Shown here one piece after another: positions 20,483 to 30,297 of a stretch of 64,000 nucleotides of DNA; within the stretch, counting starts at the first letter, position 1, and each line of letters opens with the position of its first letter. The stretch is taken from NCBI GenBank assembly GCA_018714385.1, contig DVNL01000004.1, forward strand, positions 56,215-120,214, in the 5' to 3' direction. This DNA is from Candidatus Enterosoma merdigallinarum (GTDB lineage: Bacteria > Bacillota_I > Bacilli_A > RFN20 > CAG-288). A program made the position numbers and the translations under genes. Under the pieces are notes generated by a model. The model was given only the letters and a program-made list of their open reading frames with translations. It made no database searches and had not been told where the DNA came from.

Positions 20483-22234
20483 TCAGCGGAACTGGCTGGT
20501 ATAGAGGTCGTAGTAGAAGCCGTGTCGATGCATCAGCTCGGTATGGTTTCCCTTTTCGATGACGTTCCCGTCCTTGAGGACCAGGATGAGATCCGCCTCG
20601 CGGATCGTCGAGAGACGGTGGGCGATGACGATGGACGTCTTGCCTTCCATGACTTTGTCGAAGGCATCCGTGATGAGTTTCTCGGTACGCGTGTCGACAT
20701 TGGACGTCGCCTCGTCGAGGATGACGACCTGCGGCTTTGCAAGCATGACCCGTGCGATGGTCAGAAGCTGTCTCTCGCCCTCGGAGAGTCCGCTCTTGGC
20801 GGAGACGACCGTCTCATAGCCGTGCGGCAGGGTGCGGATGAAATTGTCGGCATGGGCTTCTTTGCAGGCTTCGATGACTTCCTCGTCGGTGCTTCCGGGT
20901 CTGGCGTAGCGGACGTTTTCCATGATGGTTCCGGAGAATATCCAGGTGTCCTGGAGGACCATGCCGAAGTTGCCGCGCAGGTCCTTCTTCGGGACGGACC
21001 TGCCATCGATCCCGTCGAAGCGGATGAGACCCGAGACCGGATCGTAGAAGCGCATGAGAAGATTGATGAGGGTCGTCTTTCCGGCACCGGTGGGGCCGAC
21101 GATGGCGACTTTTTGACCCTTTTTGATTTCTTGGCTGAAGTGCTCGATGAGGTGCTGCCCTTCCTCATAGGAGAAGGTCACGTCCTCGAAGACGATGTCC
21201 TCAACGGGACCGTTGAGGCTCTCTTTTCCCTCGTCGACGTCATCCTGACCGTTGAGGAAGGAGACGATGCGGCGGAAGGAGAACTGGGCGGTCTCGAATT
21301 CGGCTGCGACGGAGGAGATTTCGTTGAACGGCTTGGTATATTCGTTGGTATAGCTGAGGAAGGATGTGAGGTTTCCCATCGTCATTCCCAAGATCGGATA
21401 GGAAGCGGTATAGAGGATCATAACGATACCGGCGATGCCGATCACGCAATAGATCGTATTGTTGACGAAGCGGGTCGTCGGATTGGTCCAGCTGGCTGAG
21501 AACTGGGCGATGCGTCCCTCCTCCCGGAGCTTTTCGTCCCGGGCGCAGAAATCCTGATGGGAACGCTCTTCGTATTGAAGCGCTTTGAGAGTCTCCAGAT
21601 TGCTGATGCTTTCCAAGGAGAGGGCGTTGAGATCACTCATCAGGGCGGACTGGCTCTTGAAGTGCCTGTGGGAGAAGGAGGCGACGAACTTGCTCACAAA
21701 AAGGCTCAAAGGGCTTAGAACGATGATTCCGAGGGCGAGGATCCAATTGACCGTGAACATGAGGACGATGGTGATGAGAATGGAAAGGACGCCCTGGACG
21801 AGCTGCTTGAAGACGGAGAAGAGACCGTTTGCGATGTTTTCGACATCCTGGATCTCGAGCTGGAGAAGATCACCGTGCTTCCTTTCGTCGATGCTTTTGA
21901 TCGGGACGGCGCAGATTTTGGCGAAGACATCGTCGCGGATTTCCTTGACGATCCGCTGCGTCATGATGCCGATGGTGTATTCGAAAATGAAGTCGAAGAT
22001 AACGCCAAGCACCGCCAGCACGAGGCCGACGCTCAGGTAGATCGTCAGGAGAGGGAAGTCGATGGCAAGAAGGAAACGCCCGTCCACGATGGAACCGATG
22101 GCATCCAACGAGAGGCCGACGAGCTTGGGAAGGGAGAGGTTGGCCAAGAGGAAGACGAAGACGGAGACCAGGGAGAGGAGAATGAGGTGCTTTTGCTTTC
22201 CGACGTAGCGGAGAAGATACTCTTTCATCGTCAT
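20483..22234 (-). CDS. ABC exporter half-transporter (fused TM-ATPase)
   Basis: Six-TM N-terminus, GPTGAGKTTLINLLMRFYDP, LSEGERQLLTIARVML, ILDEATSNVDTRTE. Confidence 0.95.
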   Translation of the reverse strand: MTMKEYLLRYVGKQKHLILLSLVSVFVFLLANLSLPKLVGLSLDAIGSIVDGRFLLAIDFPLLTIYLSVGLVLAVLGVIFDFIFEYTIGIMTQRIVKEIRDDVFAKICAVPIKSIDERKHGDLLQLEIQDVENIANGLFSVFKQLVQGVLSILITIVLMFTVNWILALGIIVLSPLSLFVSKFVASFSHRHFKSQSALMSDLNALSLESISNLETLKALQYEERSHQDFCARDEKLREEGRIAQFSASWTNPTTRFVNNTIYCVIGIAGIVMILYTASYPILGMTMGNLTSFLSYTNEYTKPFNEISSVAAEFETAQFSFRRIVSFLNGQDDVDEGKESLNGPVEDIVFEDVTFSYEEGQHLIEHFSQEIKKGQKVAIVGPTGAGKTTLINLLMRFYDPVSGLIRFDGIDGRSVPKKDLRGNFGMVLQDTWIFSGTIMENVRYARPGSTDEEVIEACKEAHADNFIRTLPHGYETVVSAKSGLSEGERQLLTIARVMLAKPQVVILDEATSNVDTRTEKLITDAFDKVMEGKTSIVIAHRLSTIREADLILVLKDGNVIEKGNHTELMHRHGFYYDLYTSQFR

Positions 22235-22237
22235 GGC

Positions 22238-24064
22238 CTATTCTCCTTTCTGCATCTGGGACTGATAGGTTTCCAGATAGACATCGCAGGTCCGCAAAAG
22301 CGTTTCGTGGTCGCCCTTGGCGACGATTTTTCCGCCTTCGAGAACCAGGATGAGATCGCTGTCCTTGATGGTGGAGACACGCTGGGAGATGAGGATTTTG
22401 GTGCAGTCTGGGAGGGTGGAACGGATGTTTTCGCGGACTGTCCTGTCGGTCAGAAGGTCCAGAGCGGAAGTGGCATCGTCGAGGATGAGGACCTCCGGAT
22501 TCCGGATGAGGCTTCTTGCGATGCAGAGCCTTTGCCTCTGGCCGCCGGAGAAGTTTTTTCCGCCTTCCTCGACTTCATGGTCGTAGCCGTCGTCATACTT
22601 GTCGACAAACTCGGAGGCACAGGCACATTTCAAGGCCAAAGCGATGTCGCTGTCCGTGGCCGAAGGATTGGCCATCTGCATGTTCGAACGGATCGTGCCT
22701 TTGAAGAGGACGCTTTTCTGCGGGACGAGGGCGATTTCACGATGCAGGGCCTCAAGGGAATAGTTTCGGATGTCCTCACCTTTGTAGAGAATCTCGCCTT
22801 CCGTGGCATCGATTAGCCGTTCGAAAAGACGGACCAAGGTCGTCTTTCCCGAACCGGTTCCGCCGATGATGCCGAGCGTCTGGCCTTTGCCGAGGGAGAA
22901 ATCGATGTCCGACAGCGCCTTGTTGGCGCCTTCCTCATAGGAAAGGGAGACGTTCTGGAAGTCGAAGAGCTTTTCCCCTTTGGCGATGGTAAGGACTTTG
23001 GCGTCCTTTCTTTCCTGGACGGAGGGAGAAAGAGAGAAGAGCTCGTCGCACCGTTTCCAGGAGACGATGGACTTGGTGAAGATCGTGACGAGGTTCGTTA
23101 AGAGGACGAGGGTCTGGAAAATCTGGCTGAGATAGCTGACGAGCGTGATGATGGTGGAAGGCTGTAGCGTCGCCCCAAGGAACGAGACGCCATTGGACAT
23201 ATCGAATCCTCCGATGAGGACGACAAGGATCGTCGCCAGCGAGACGATGGCGAAGGTCAAAGGATTGATGAGAGCGTTGATCTTGCTGACATGAATAGCT
23301 TCTTTTTGGTAGTCTGCCGTGGAATTGGCAAATTTGCCTTTTTCGAAATCCATCGTCGAAAAAGCACGGACGACTCGGGCACCGTCAAGATTGTCGCTTG
23401 CCTGAGTGGAAAGATGGTCCAGCTTGCTTTGTATGACAAGATACTGTCTGGAGGCCTTGCGCATCACGTTGAAGACGATAAAGAGAATGATGGGGACGAT
23501 GCCGAGGAAAACCAAGCCGATATGCCAATCCAGGACGAAGGAGAAGACCAGGGAACCCAGAATGATGAACGGGGCACGGATGCCCAAGCGGATGAAGAAG
23601 AGGACGCCTTGCTGGACCTGGTAGGAATCCGAGTTCAAAATCGTGAGGCATTTTCCTTGCCCTATTTTTTCGACCGTCTTTTTGTCGAGGGAGAGTATCT
23701 TGCGGTAGAGGGCATCCCTAAGGTCGGTCCCGGTTCTCGTCGCGGCGACAGCGGCGATGTATTGACACACCATCGTCGTGGCCAATCCGACGATCCCCAT
23801 CAAAAGAATGATGAAGCCGCCGACCAGGGCATGGCTGAGGGAGGGATTGCCAGGTACCCATGTGCCGAAAAGAGAGATGAAATTTCCGAGTGCCTTCGAG
23901 ATCGGGTCGATGGCATTCGGGTCGGAGGTGAAGGAGAGATCGATGACGGCTTTCATGAATAGAGGAATCAAGAGGTCGAACACGGCTTCGATGATTTTGA
24001 AGGAGGGGCCGACGATGTAAGCCCAGACATTTTTCTTGAGTGCGGTCGATACTTTGTAATTCAT
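22238..24064 (-). CDS. ABC exporter half-transporter (partner of preceding)
   Basis: Fused TM-ATPase, GGTGSGKTTLVRLFERLID, FSGGQRQRLCIARSLI; start at MNYKVS (24064) or upstream ATG 24082. Confidence 0.93.
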   Translation of the reverse strand: MNYKVSTALKKNVWAYIVGPSFKIIEAVFDLLIPLFMKAVIDLSFTSDPNAIDPISKALGNFISLFGTWVPGNPSLSHALVGGFIILLMGIVGLATTMVCQYIAAVAATRTGTDLRDALYRKILSLDKKTVEKIGQGKCLTILNSDSYQVQQGVLFFIRLGIRAPFIILGSLVFSFVLDWHIGLVFLGIVPIILFIVFNVMRKASRQYLVIQSKLDHLSTQASDNLDGARVVRAFSTMDFEKGKFANSTADYQKEAIHVSKINALINPLTFAIVSLATILVVLIGGFDMSNGVSFLGATLQPSTIITLVSYLSQIFQTLVLLTNLVTIFTKSIVSWKRCDELFSLSPSVQERKDAKVLTIAKGEKLFDFQNVSLSYEEGANKALSDIDFSLGKGQTLGIIGGTGSGKTTLVRLFERLIDATEGEILYKGEDIRNYSLEALHREIALVPQKSVLFKGTIRSNMQMANPSATDSDIALALKCACASEFVDKYDDGYDHEVEEGGKNFSGGQRQRLCIARSLIRNPEVLILDDATSALDLLTDRTVRENIRSTLPDCTKILISQRVSTIKDSDLILVLEGGKIVAKGDHETLLRTCDVYLETYQSQMQKGE

Positions 24065-24126
24065 AGCAAAATATTCTAACATAGCCTTTTTGTTGGCCGA
24101 TCGGTTTTTTGCCCATCCAGTTTCTG

Positions 24127-24155
24127 TTGACTTGCTCTAACCTCTTTTATATAAT
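24127..24155 (+). promoter_or_regulatory. Sigma-70-type promoter of rimP-nusA operon
   Basis: TTGACT-N17-TATAAT. Confidence 0.85.
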
Positions 24156-24202
24156 TGGATTGTCTTGGGAAACCGGGACGCATTCTTAATCATGAAAGGT
24201 TG

Positions 24203-24233
24203 AGAGTGGGCCTATGGCTCACTCTTTCTTTTT
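24203..24233 (+). promoter_or_regulatory. Terminator-like hairpin in rimP leader (candidate attenuator)
   Basis: AGAGTGGGCC-TAT-GGCTCACTCT followed by TTCTTTTT, located between promoter and rimP RBS. Confidence 0.65.
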
Positions 24234-24245
24234 ACGGGAGGAAAG

Positions 24246-24704
24246 ATGAACAAGGAAACATTGCAGCGCATCGAGGACTTGCTTCGCGAAGAGGCGACAA
24301 GAGAAGGAATCGAACTGGTTTCCGTCCGCTTCTTCGTCGATTCCCTCAACGGACCGACGTTGGAGGTGCTCGTCGATCACGATTATCAAATCACCATGGA
24401 CGAGATCAGCGCATTCACGGAGAAGGCATCCCCCTTGTTGGATTCCCTGCCGGAGCTTGAGGAAAGCTATCTTCTCGATATCTCTTCCGGCGGTGGCGAG
24501 AAGCTTATTCCATTCGACGACCTTGCGAAGCTCATAGGTCACTATATCGACGTCCGGACGAAGGACGGCAGGAAGACGACCATGAAGCTGGAAGGGGTGC
24601 AAGACGGAAAGGCGCAATTCGTCTACTTCATCAAAGGAAGACGAAAGAAGGAAGTCCTCGGACCAGAGGACATCGATTCGATGAAAATGGGTTACAAAGC
24701 CTAG
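24246..24704 (+). CDS. rimP: Ribosome maturation factor RimP
   Basis: GIELVSVRFFVDSLNGPTLEVLVD, LEESYLLDISSGG; first gene of nusA operon. Confidence 0.93.
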   Translation: MNKETLQRIEDLLREEATREGIELVSVRFFVDSLNGPTLEVLVDHDYQITMDEISAFTEKASPLLDSLPELEESYLLDISSGGGEKLIPFDDLAKLIGHYIDVRTKDGRKTTMKLEGVQDGKAQFVYFIKGRRKKEVLGPEDIDSMKMGYKA

Positions 24705-24730
24705 ATAAGGCAAACTGGAGGAACGGAACA

Positions 24731-26602
24731 ATGCCCGAAGAAGAAATCAAGACGGAAGAAGTCAAAGTCGCCAAGAGAAGGGGAAGAAAGCCCAAGGTCG
24801 TCGAAGAGACGACGAAAATCACCGGCAAAGTCGACAGCAATAGTTTTATCTTGGCTGCCGGCGACATCGAAAAGGATTTGCTGGTCAAGGCAAACGATGT
24901 CACCGAAATTCTTATCCAGACCATGGAACAGGCCTATTTGGAATGGTCTTATCCGGGCCTTTTCAAGGACAGGGACAACCCGGATCCGGCAAAGTCGCTC
25001 ATCCGGGCCAAGGTCGTTTTCGGCGATGACTTCAATTCGTTCAAGATTTATGACATCAAGACGGTCACTCTCGACGATGACATCGTCGATGATGCCTACC
25101 AGATTTCGCCCGAGGATGCCCAGGAGTACAAGGAAAATCCCCAGGTCGGCGACATCGTCGAGATTCCTTTCGATGTCACCCAGCTCGACAAGGCCTATGT
25201 CCGCCGTGTCAAGCAGCTCTTCCAGAGCCACCTCAAGGATGCTTCCAAGCAGGCTATCCTCTCCGTCTATTCCGACAGGATCGGTCAGCTGATCGAAGGA
25301 ACGGTGACTCGCGCCGATCCTCTCAACAACACCTATGAGCTCTCTTTCGGCAAGGCCGTCGGTTTCCTTCGTCGTTCGAACCTCATCCCGCAGGACAAGT
25401 TCGTCAATCAGGATCGCGTTCTCGTCTATCTGAGCGACGTCTCCGAAAAGAGCAATCCGCCCAGCCTCGTCATTTCAAGAAGCAATGAAAAGTTCATTCT
25501 TCGCATGATGGAGAGAGCCGTCCCGGAAATCGGGACCGGGGACATCCAGGTCAAGGGTATCGCCCGCGAAGCCGGGAGAAGAACCAAAATCTTCGTCGAG
25601 AGCCGCAACAAAAACATCGACCCGATCGGAACCTGCCTCGGCATCGAGTCCAATCGTATTCGCACCGTCCTCAACGAGATCCATGGCGAGAAGATCGACG
25701 TTCTCCGCTACGAGGAGAACAAGGCTCTTCAGATCATCGAGGCGATGAAGCCGGCTAGCGTCATCGGTCTTTCCTGCCCGGAGGATTTCTTCGACGAGAA
25801 CGTCCATTATGAGGAGCTGGAAAGAGATTCCGGCTATGAATTCCCCCACATCGTCGCCGTCGTCAGCAACGGCAACCAAGGTGTCGCCATCGGAACCGGG
25901 GGTGTCAATGTCCGTCTGGCAAGCCAAATCACCCAATGCACCATTTCTGTCCTTCAGGCTGACGATGCCATCCGCGAAGGCGTGAAATATATGTCGGTTT
26001 CCGACATTATCGAAGAAGCCAAGGCCTGGAAAGAAAGGCAGATTGCTTTGGAAGGCACCGTTTCTGTGACGGAAGACGAGGAAGAGGCGACCAAGGCCGA
26101 CGCTGCCATTGATGCCGCCGAAGTGATCGCTCCTGAGACGAGTGCCGAAACGGAGACGAGTACGTCTCCCGAGGCGGTCGAGGAAAAGGTTCCCGAGACG
26201 CCTGTTGACGAGGAAGTTATCGAGGAGAGCAATCCTGCTCCGAAGGCCGATTCCACCACGACCGAGATGAAAGAGGCTCCGATCGAGCACGTCGAAATCC
26301 GCAACAAGCCGAAGATTTCCCTTTCCGACCTCGAGGAGGCCCTCAGCCAGAAGAAAGGCCCCAGCGAGACCCGTTCCTACAAGAAGCGTTTCGACAGGAA
26401 CAGAAACGGCGAGAAGGAAGCTCCCAAGCCGGTTGAGCCCAGCAAGGCCTCCACGGCCGCTGCGATGCCCATCTACACGCCCGAGGAGCTCAAGGCCATT
26501 GAAGAGGAAGAGATGATGGAAGACAACGACTACGATTCCTACGACGAGGACCTCGAGCAGTACGACTACTACGAGGACGACGAGGACAAGAAGAGGAACT
26601 GA
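24731..26602 (+). CDS. nusA: Transcription termination/antitermination factor NusA with long acidic C-terminal extension
   Basis: NusA N-domain, S1 and KH domains (DPIGTCLGIESNRIRTVLNEIHGEKIDVLRY); ~190 aa low-complexity acidic tail. Confidence 0.95.
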   Translation: MPEEEIKTEEVKVAKRRGRKPKVVEETTKITGKVDSNSFILAAGDIEKDLLVKANDVTEILIQTMEQAYLEWSYPGLFKDRDNPDPAKSLIRAKVVFGDDFNSFKIYDIKTVTLDDDIVDDAYQISPEDAQEYKENPQVGDIVEIPFDVTQLDKAYVRRVKQLFQSHLKDASKQAILSVYSDRIGQLIEGTVTRADPLNNTYELSFGKAVGFLRRSNLIPQDKFVNQDRVLVYLSDVSEKSNPPSLVISRSNEKFILRMMERAVPEIGTGDIQVKGIAREAGRRTKIFVESRNKNIDPIGTCLGIESNRIRTVLNEIHGEKIDVLRYEENKALQIIEAMKPASVIGLSCPEDFFDENVHYEELERDSGYEFPHIVAVVSNGNQGVAIGTGGVNVRLASQITQCTISVLQADDAIREGVKYMSVSDIIEEAKAWKERQIALEGTVSVTEDEEEATKADAAIDAAEVIAPETSAETETSTSPEAVEEKVPETPVDEEVIEESNPAPKADSTTTEMKEAPIEHVEIRNKPKISLSDLEEALSQKKGPSETRSYKKRFDRNRNGEKEAPKPVEPSKASTAAAMPIYTPEELKAIEEEEMMEDNDYDSYDEDLEQYDYYEDDEDKKRN

Positions 26603-26853
26603 TGAAGGTCGTCGTCGAACGGATGGATATCCTGACGCGGAAGACTTTTCCTAAGGAAAGTCTTCTCCGCCTTGTCAGGGTCGATGATGTCCTTGTCCTC
26701 GACAAGGATCAGACGATGCCGGGAAGAGGCATCTATCTTCTCGCCGAAACAGAGACTGTCTCGCGGCTGAGAAAGAAGAATCTCCTTCTTCGGTATTCAA
26801 AGAAGACGGACTACGAAAAGCTGTTCGAGGAGATGGAAAAGTTATGCCGATGA
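26602..26853 (+). CDS. ylxR: YlxR family protein (divergent)
   Basis: ESLLRLVRVDDVLVLDKDQTMPGRGIYLL; position between nusA and L7Ae gene. Confidence 0.8.
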   Translation: MKVVVERMDILTRKTFPKESLLRLVRVDDVLVLDKDQTMPGRGIYLLAETETVSRLRKKNLLLRYSKKTDYEKLFEEMEKLCR

Positions 26854-27167
26854 CAGACAGGATCGTGACCTATCTCGGCTTTGCCAGAAAGATGGGGAAG
26901 CTGAAGGCCGGAATGGCCCTGGAGAAAAGCCTGGACGAAGGCGATGTCGTCCTTCTCCTTCTCTTTCCCGCGATAAGCGACAAGAATAGGGACAAACTTC
27001 TTCGAAGGGAGAAGGGCGTCCAGACGATCGTGATGCCGGACATCGACTTTGCGCGACTGGGACTTCAGCCCTGCAAGGCTCTCGGGGTCACGGACGAAGG
27101 GCTTGCCAAAGCCATCGTGAAGACATATGAAATCAAGGAGGTGCCAGATGAGCGACAAGAGAAATAA
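26844..27167 (+). CDS. L7Ae-family ribosomal-like protein (YlxQ position)
   Basis: YLGFARKMGKLKAGMALEKSL; conserved operon position. Confidence 0.8.
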   Translation: MPMTDRIVTYLGFARKMGKLKAGMALEKSLDEGDVVLLLLFPAISDKNRDKLLRREKGVQTIVMPDIDFARLGLQPCKALGVTDEGLAKAIVKTYEIKEVPDERQEK

Positions 27168-28968
27168 GAAAGACCGCAGCGGCGGAAAAGCCGGCTTCGG
27201 CAAGAAAAACAAGTCCCAGATCGAAAACGGAGTATTTGTCTACTCCGGACCGATAACCTTGGACCAGCTCTGCAAGAAGATCGGGATCCCGGCGGTCGAC
27301 ATCATCAAGGGATTCCTCATGCAGGGAAAGATGATTTTGCTCAACACCGTCCTTTCCGACGAGTTGATCGCCGAAGTCTGTCTCAATCACGACCTCGACT
27401 TCCGCAAGGAGGAAGGGGCGATTCCGGACGACTTCACCAAGGCCGACATCTTCAGCAAGGAAAATGACAAGGATGAGAGGCCGCCTGTCGTAACCATCAT
27501 GGGACACGTCGACCACGGAAAGACGACTCTCATCGATACGATTCGCCATTCTTCCATCGCTTCTGGAGAACACGGCGGCATCACGCAGGAAATCGGCGCT
27601 TACCAGAAGACTGTCAACGGCAAGAAGATCACTTTCATCGACACGCCTGGGCACGAAGCCTTTACCGCCATGCGTGCAAGGGGGGCTTCGGTCACGGATA
27701 TCGTCGTCCTCATCGTTGCCGCCGACGATGGCGTCAAGCCGCAGACGATCGAGGCGATCGACCATGCCAAGGCCGCCAAGGTCCCCATCATCGTCGCCGT
27801 CAACAAGATCGACAAGCCTGGCGCCAATGTCGAGAAGGTCAAGAGCGAATTGTCCGCCCAAGGGCTTCTGTGCGAAGAATGGGGCGGCGACACGATGATG
27901 TTCGAAATCTCGGCCAAGAAGAACATCGGGGTGGATAAGCTTTTGGAAGGCATCCTCGACCTTGCGGAGCTTCTCGACTTGAAGGCCAACAATGAATCTC
28001 CGGCCGCCGGTTCCGTCATTGAGGCGAAACTCGACAAGAAAGAAGGAAGCAAAGCGACACTCCTCGTTCAAAATGGCACCCTTCATGTCGGCGACTATCT
28101 CGCTGTCGGCGAATTCTATTGCAAAGTCAGAAAGATGACGAACGAATACGACAAGTCTCTCAAGGCGGCCCTTCCGTCCACTCCCGTTGCCGTCACCGGT
28201 CTTTCCGGTGTCCCTGTCGCCGGCGATCGCTTCCTTGCCTTCCCGACTGAAAAGGAAGCCAGAGAAGCGGCTTCGCGCCGGGCGCAGGCTCTCATCGGGC
28301 ACAATGAAAAAGGCGTCAGCCTTGCTGATATCGCAAGCGATGCCGCAAGCGGAGAGGCGGCTCTTATCAACCTGATCGTCAAGGCGGACACCCAAGGCTC
28401 CAGCGAGGCCATCAAGTCCTCCCTGGAGAAGATCAGCGTCCCCGGGACCAAGCTTCAGATCATCCATTCGGCCTCGGGAGACGTCAACCAAGGGGATATC
28501 GTCCTTGCCAGCGCATCCCAGGCGGTCGTCCTTGCCTTCTCCGTCAAGGTCTCTGCCGCCGTCAAGGATGAGGCCAAGCAGAAGAAGGTCGAAATCCGCG
28601 AATACAACATCATCTATCATCTTCTCGAAGAAGTCGAGAGTGCCCTCCGCGGCAAACTTGGCCCCGTCTATGAGGAGGTCGTCTATGGCCACGCCGAGGT
28701 CCGAAACCTCTTCAAGGCCAGCAAGGTCGGTCAGATTCTGGGTCTCTATGTCACTGACGGCAAGTTCAAGAACACGGCGCACATCCGCCTCTATCGTGGC
28801 GGGGAGCTCGTCTTGACGACCAAGCTCACCTCTCTCAAGCGGTTCAAGGATGATGCCAAGGAAGTCCTGCAGGGCTTTGAATGCGGCGCCACTCTCGATG
28901 ACAAGTTCACTTGTGAGGTCGGCGATGTCCTGGAGGCTTACGGTCAGGAAGAGGTGAAGAATGGCTGA
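27148..28968 (+). CDS. infB: Translation initiation factor IF-2 (short N-terminal region)
   Basis: GHVDHGKTTLIDTIR, DTPGHEAFTAMRARGA, NKIDKPGA; RBS AAGGAGG before ATG 27148. Confidence 0.97.
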   Translation: MSDKRNKKDRSGGKAGFGKKNKSQIENGVFVYSGPITLDQLCKKIGIPAVDIIKGFLMQGKMILLNTVLSDELIAEVCLNHDLDFRKEEGAIPDDFTKADIFSKENDKDERPPVVTIMGHVDHGKTTLIDTIRHSSIASGEHGGITQEIGAYQKTVNGKKITFIDTPGHEAFTAMRARGASVTDIVVLIVAADDGVKPQTIEAIDHAKAAKVPIIVAVNKIDKPGANVEKVKSELSAQGLLCEEWGGDTMMFEISAKKNIGVDKLLEGILDLAELLDLKANNESPAAGSVIEAKLDKKEGSKATLLVQNGTLHVGDYLAVGEFYCKVRKMTNEYDKSLKAALPSTPVAVTGLSGVPVAGDRFLAFPTEKEAREAASRRAQALIGHNEKGVSLADIASDAASGEAALINLIVKADTQGSSEAIKSSLEKISVPGTKLQIIHSASGDVNQGDIVLASASQAVVLAFSVKVSAAVKDEAKQKKVEIREYNIIYHLLEEVESALRGKLGPVYEEVVYGHAEVRNLFKASKVGQILGLYVTDGKFKNTAHIRLYRGGELVLTTKLTSLKRFKDDAKEVLQGFECGATLDDKFTCEVGDVLEAYGQEEVKNG

Positions 28969-29374
28969 CAAGAAGGGCCGTGTCCAGGAGATCATCCAGA
29001 GGGATGTGAGTGAGATCATTCTCTACGATCTCAAGAGTCCTCTCTGTCGCTATGCCTCCATCAACGAGGTGAGGATGACAAGTGACTACTCCTATTGCAA
29101 GTTCTATGTGACCCACATGAACCCGGAGCTCACTGACGTCCTGGTCAGCTATCTCAACACCAACGCCAAGAAGATCCGTTCGCTCCTGTCCAAGAAGCTC
29201 TCCATCTACAAGACGCCTGAACTGGCCTTCTACAAGGACGAGGTCTACGAAAAGGCGCGCCACATCGACCTGCTGATCGAAAAGGCCCTCTCCAAGAAGC
29301 CCGTCACCCTCAAGGACTTGGAGGAGAAGGAAAAGAAGGCAAAGAGCCGAAAGACTCCTGCCAAGAAAAAATAA
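28961..29374 (+). CDS. rbfA: Ribosome-binding factor A
   Basis: RVQEIIQRDVSEIILYDLK, ASINEVRMTSDYSYCKFYVTHM; follows infB. Confidence 0.92.
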   Translation: MADKKGRVQEIIQRDVSEIILYDLKSPLCRYASINEVRMTSDYSYCKFYVTHMNPELTDVLVSYLNTNAKKIRSLLSKKLSIYKTPELAFYKDEVYEKARHIDLLIEKALSKKPVTLKDLEEKEKKAKSRKTPAKKK

Positions 29375-29375
29375 A

Positions 29376-29398
29376 AGGGAGGCTGCGGCCTCCTTTTT
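29376..29398. terminator. Bidirectional terminator between rbfA and ribF
   Basis: AAAAGGGAGGC-TGCG-GCCTCCTTTTT. Confidence 0.88.
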
Positions 29399-29403
29399 CC
29401 TTG

Positions 29404-30297
29404 CTAAGCGTCAGAGAGAATGCGGCGCAGATCCTCTTTGAGCTGGTTTTCGAGATCTTCGGCGGAAGAAAAACGCATCTGGTCGCGAAGCCGGGAAAGG
29501 AACTCGACCCGTATCGATCTGCCGTAGAGATCGCCGGAAAAGCCATGGATATGGGTTTCAAGCGTTTTCCTGACAGTCTCGTCAATCGTGGGGTGGGTTC
29601 CGATGTTGGTCATGGAAGGATAGACTTTGCCGTCGACGAAAGTACGGGTCTTGTAGACGCCTTCGCTGGGATAAGCCTTGCCGTTGACGAGGACGAGATT
29701 CGCCGTCGGGAAACCCAGGCGATGGCCGTTGTGCCTGCCATGGACGACGTTTCCGATGACGAAGTAGGGACGGCCAAGAAGGCGGTTTGCATTTTCGATG
29801 TCCCCTTCAGAGAGAAGGGATCGAATCCTTGACGAGGATATCTTTCCTTTTTCGTCGCAAAGAAGGGGTAGGATTCGAACTTCTTTTTCCGGGAAAGCCT
29901 TCCGTATGTCCTCCGCCTTTCCTAAGGCTCCTTTTCCGAAGCGGAAATCTTCGCCGACCAGGACGCGATGCGGGGTGAGCCTTTGAAGAAAGGCAAGGAA
30001 ATCCTCCTTTGAGGCATTTTGTGTCCGAATGTCGAAAGGAAGGACGAAGATGGATTCGATTCTGGCTTCCGAGAAGAGAAGAGCCCTTTCCGCATTCGTA
30101 TAGATCGTCAAGGCATCCTTTTTGAAGGCTCCCAACTGTTCCACGTCGAAAGTCAAAAGAGAAAGTTGCTGACCATCCTCTTTTTCTTCATTCAGAATGG
30201 CTCTATGCCCAAGATGGAGACCATCGAAAAAACCGATTGCAAGATTGTTTTTAGACAGATCGATGGTGCTTTCCAAGGTTATGTTCTTTTCAATCAT
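29404..30297 (-). CDS. ribF: Riboflavin kinase / FAD synthetase
   Basis: AIGFFDGLHLGHRAIL, GRPYFVIGNVVHGRHNGHRLGFPTANL; ATG 30297 overlaps truB stop. Confidence 0.93.
   Translation of the reverse strand: MIEKNITLESTIDLSKNNLAIGFFDGLHLGHRAILNEEKEDGQQLSLLTFDVEQLGAFKKDALTIYTNAERALLFSEARIESIFVLPFDIRTQNASKEDFLAFLQRLTPHRVLVGEDFRFGKGALGKAEDIRKAFPEKEVRILPLLCDEKGKISSSRIRSLLSEGDIENANRLLGRPYFVIGNVVHGRHNGHRLGFPTANLVLVNGKAYPSEGVYKTRTFVDGKVYPSMTNIGTHPTIDETVRKTLETHIHGFSGDLYGRSIRVEFLSRLRDQMRFSSAEDLENQLKEDLRRILSDA

Noticed and set aside
20483-24082. Paired ABC half-transporters as a novel system
   Set aside because: Arrangement and motifs are typical of common heterodimeric multidrug exporters.
27133-29019. 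628-aa minus-strand ORF opposite infB, and similar long antisense ORFs (826-1977, 1913-2848, 2760-4217, 5259-6479, 7031-8578, 9217-10743, 12673-14499, 15596-17044, 17885-19159, 19104-20360, 47603-49447)
   Set aside because: They mirror confidently identified genes. Strong GC-biased codon usage avoids TTA, CTA and TCA, which leaves the reverse frame open. Their translations lack recognisable domains.
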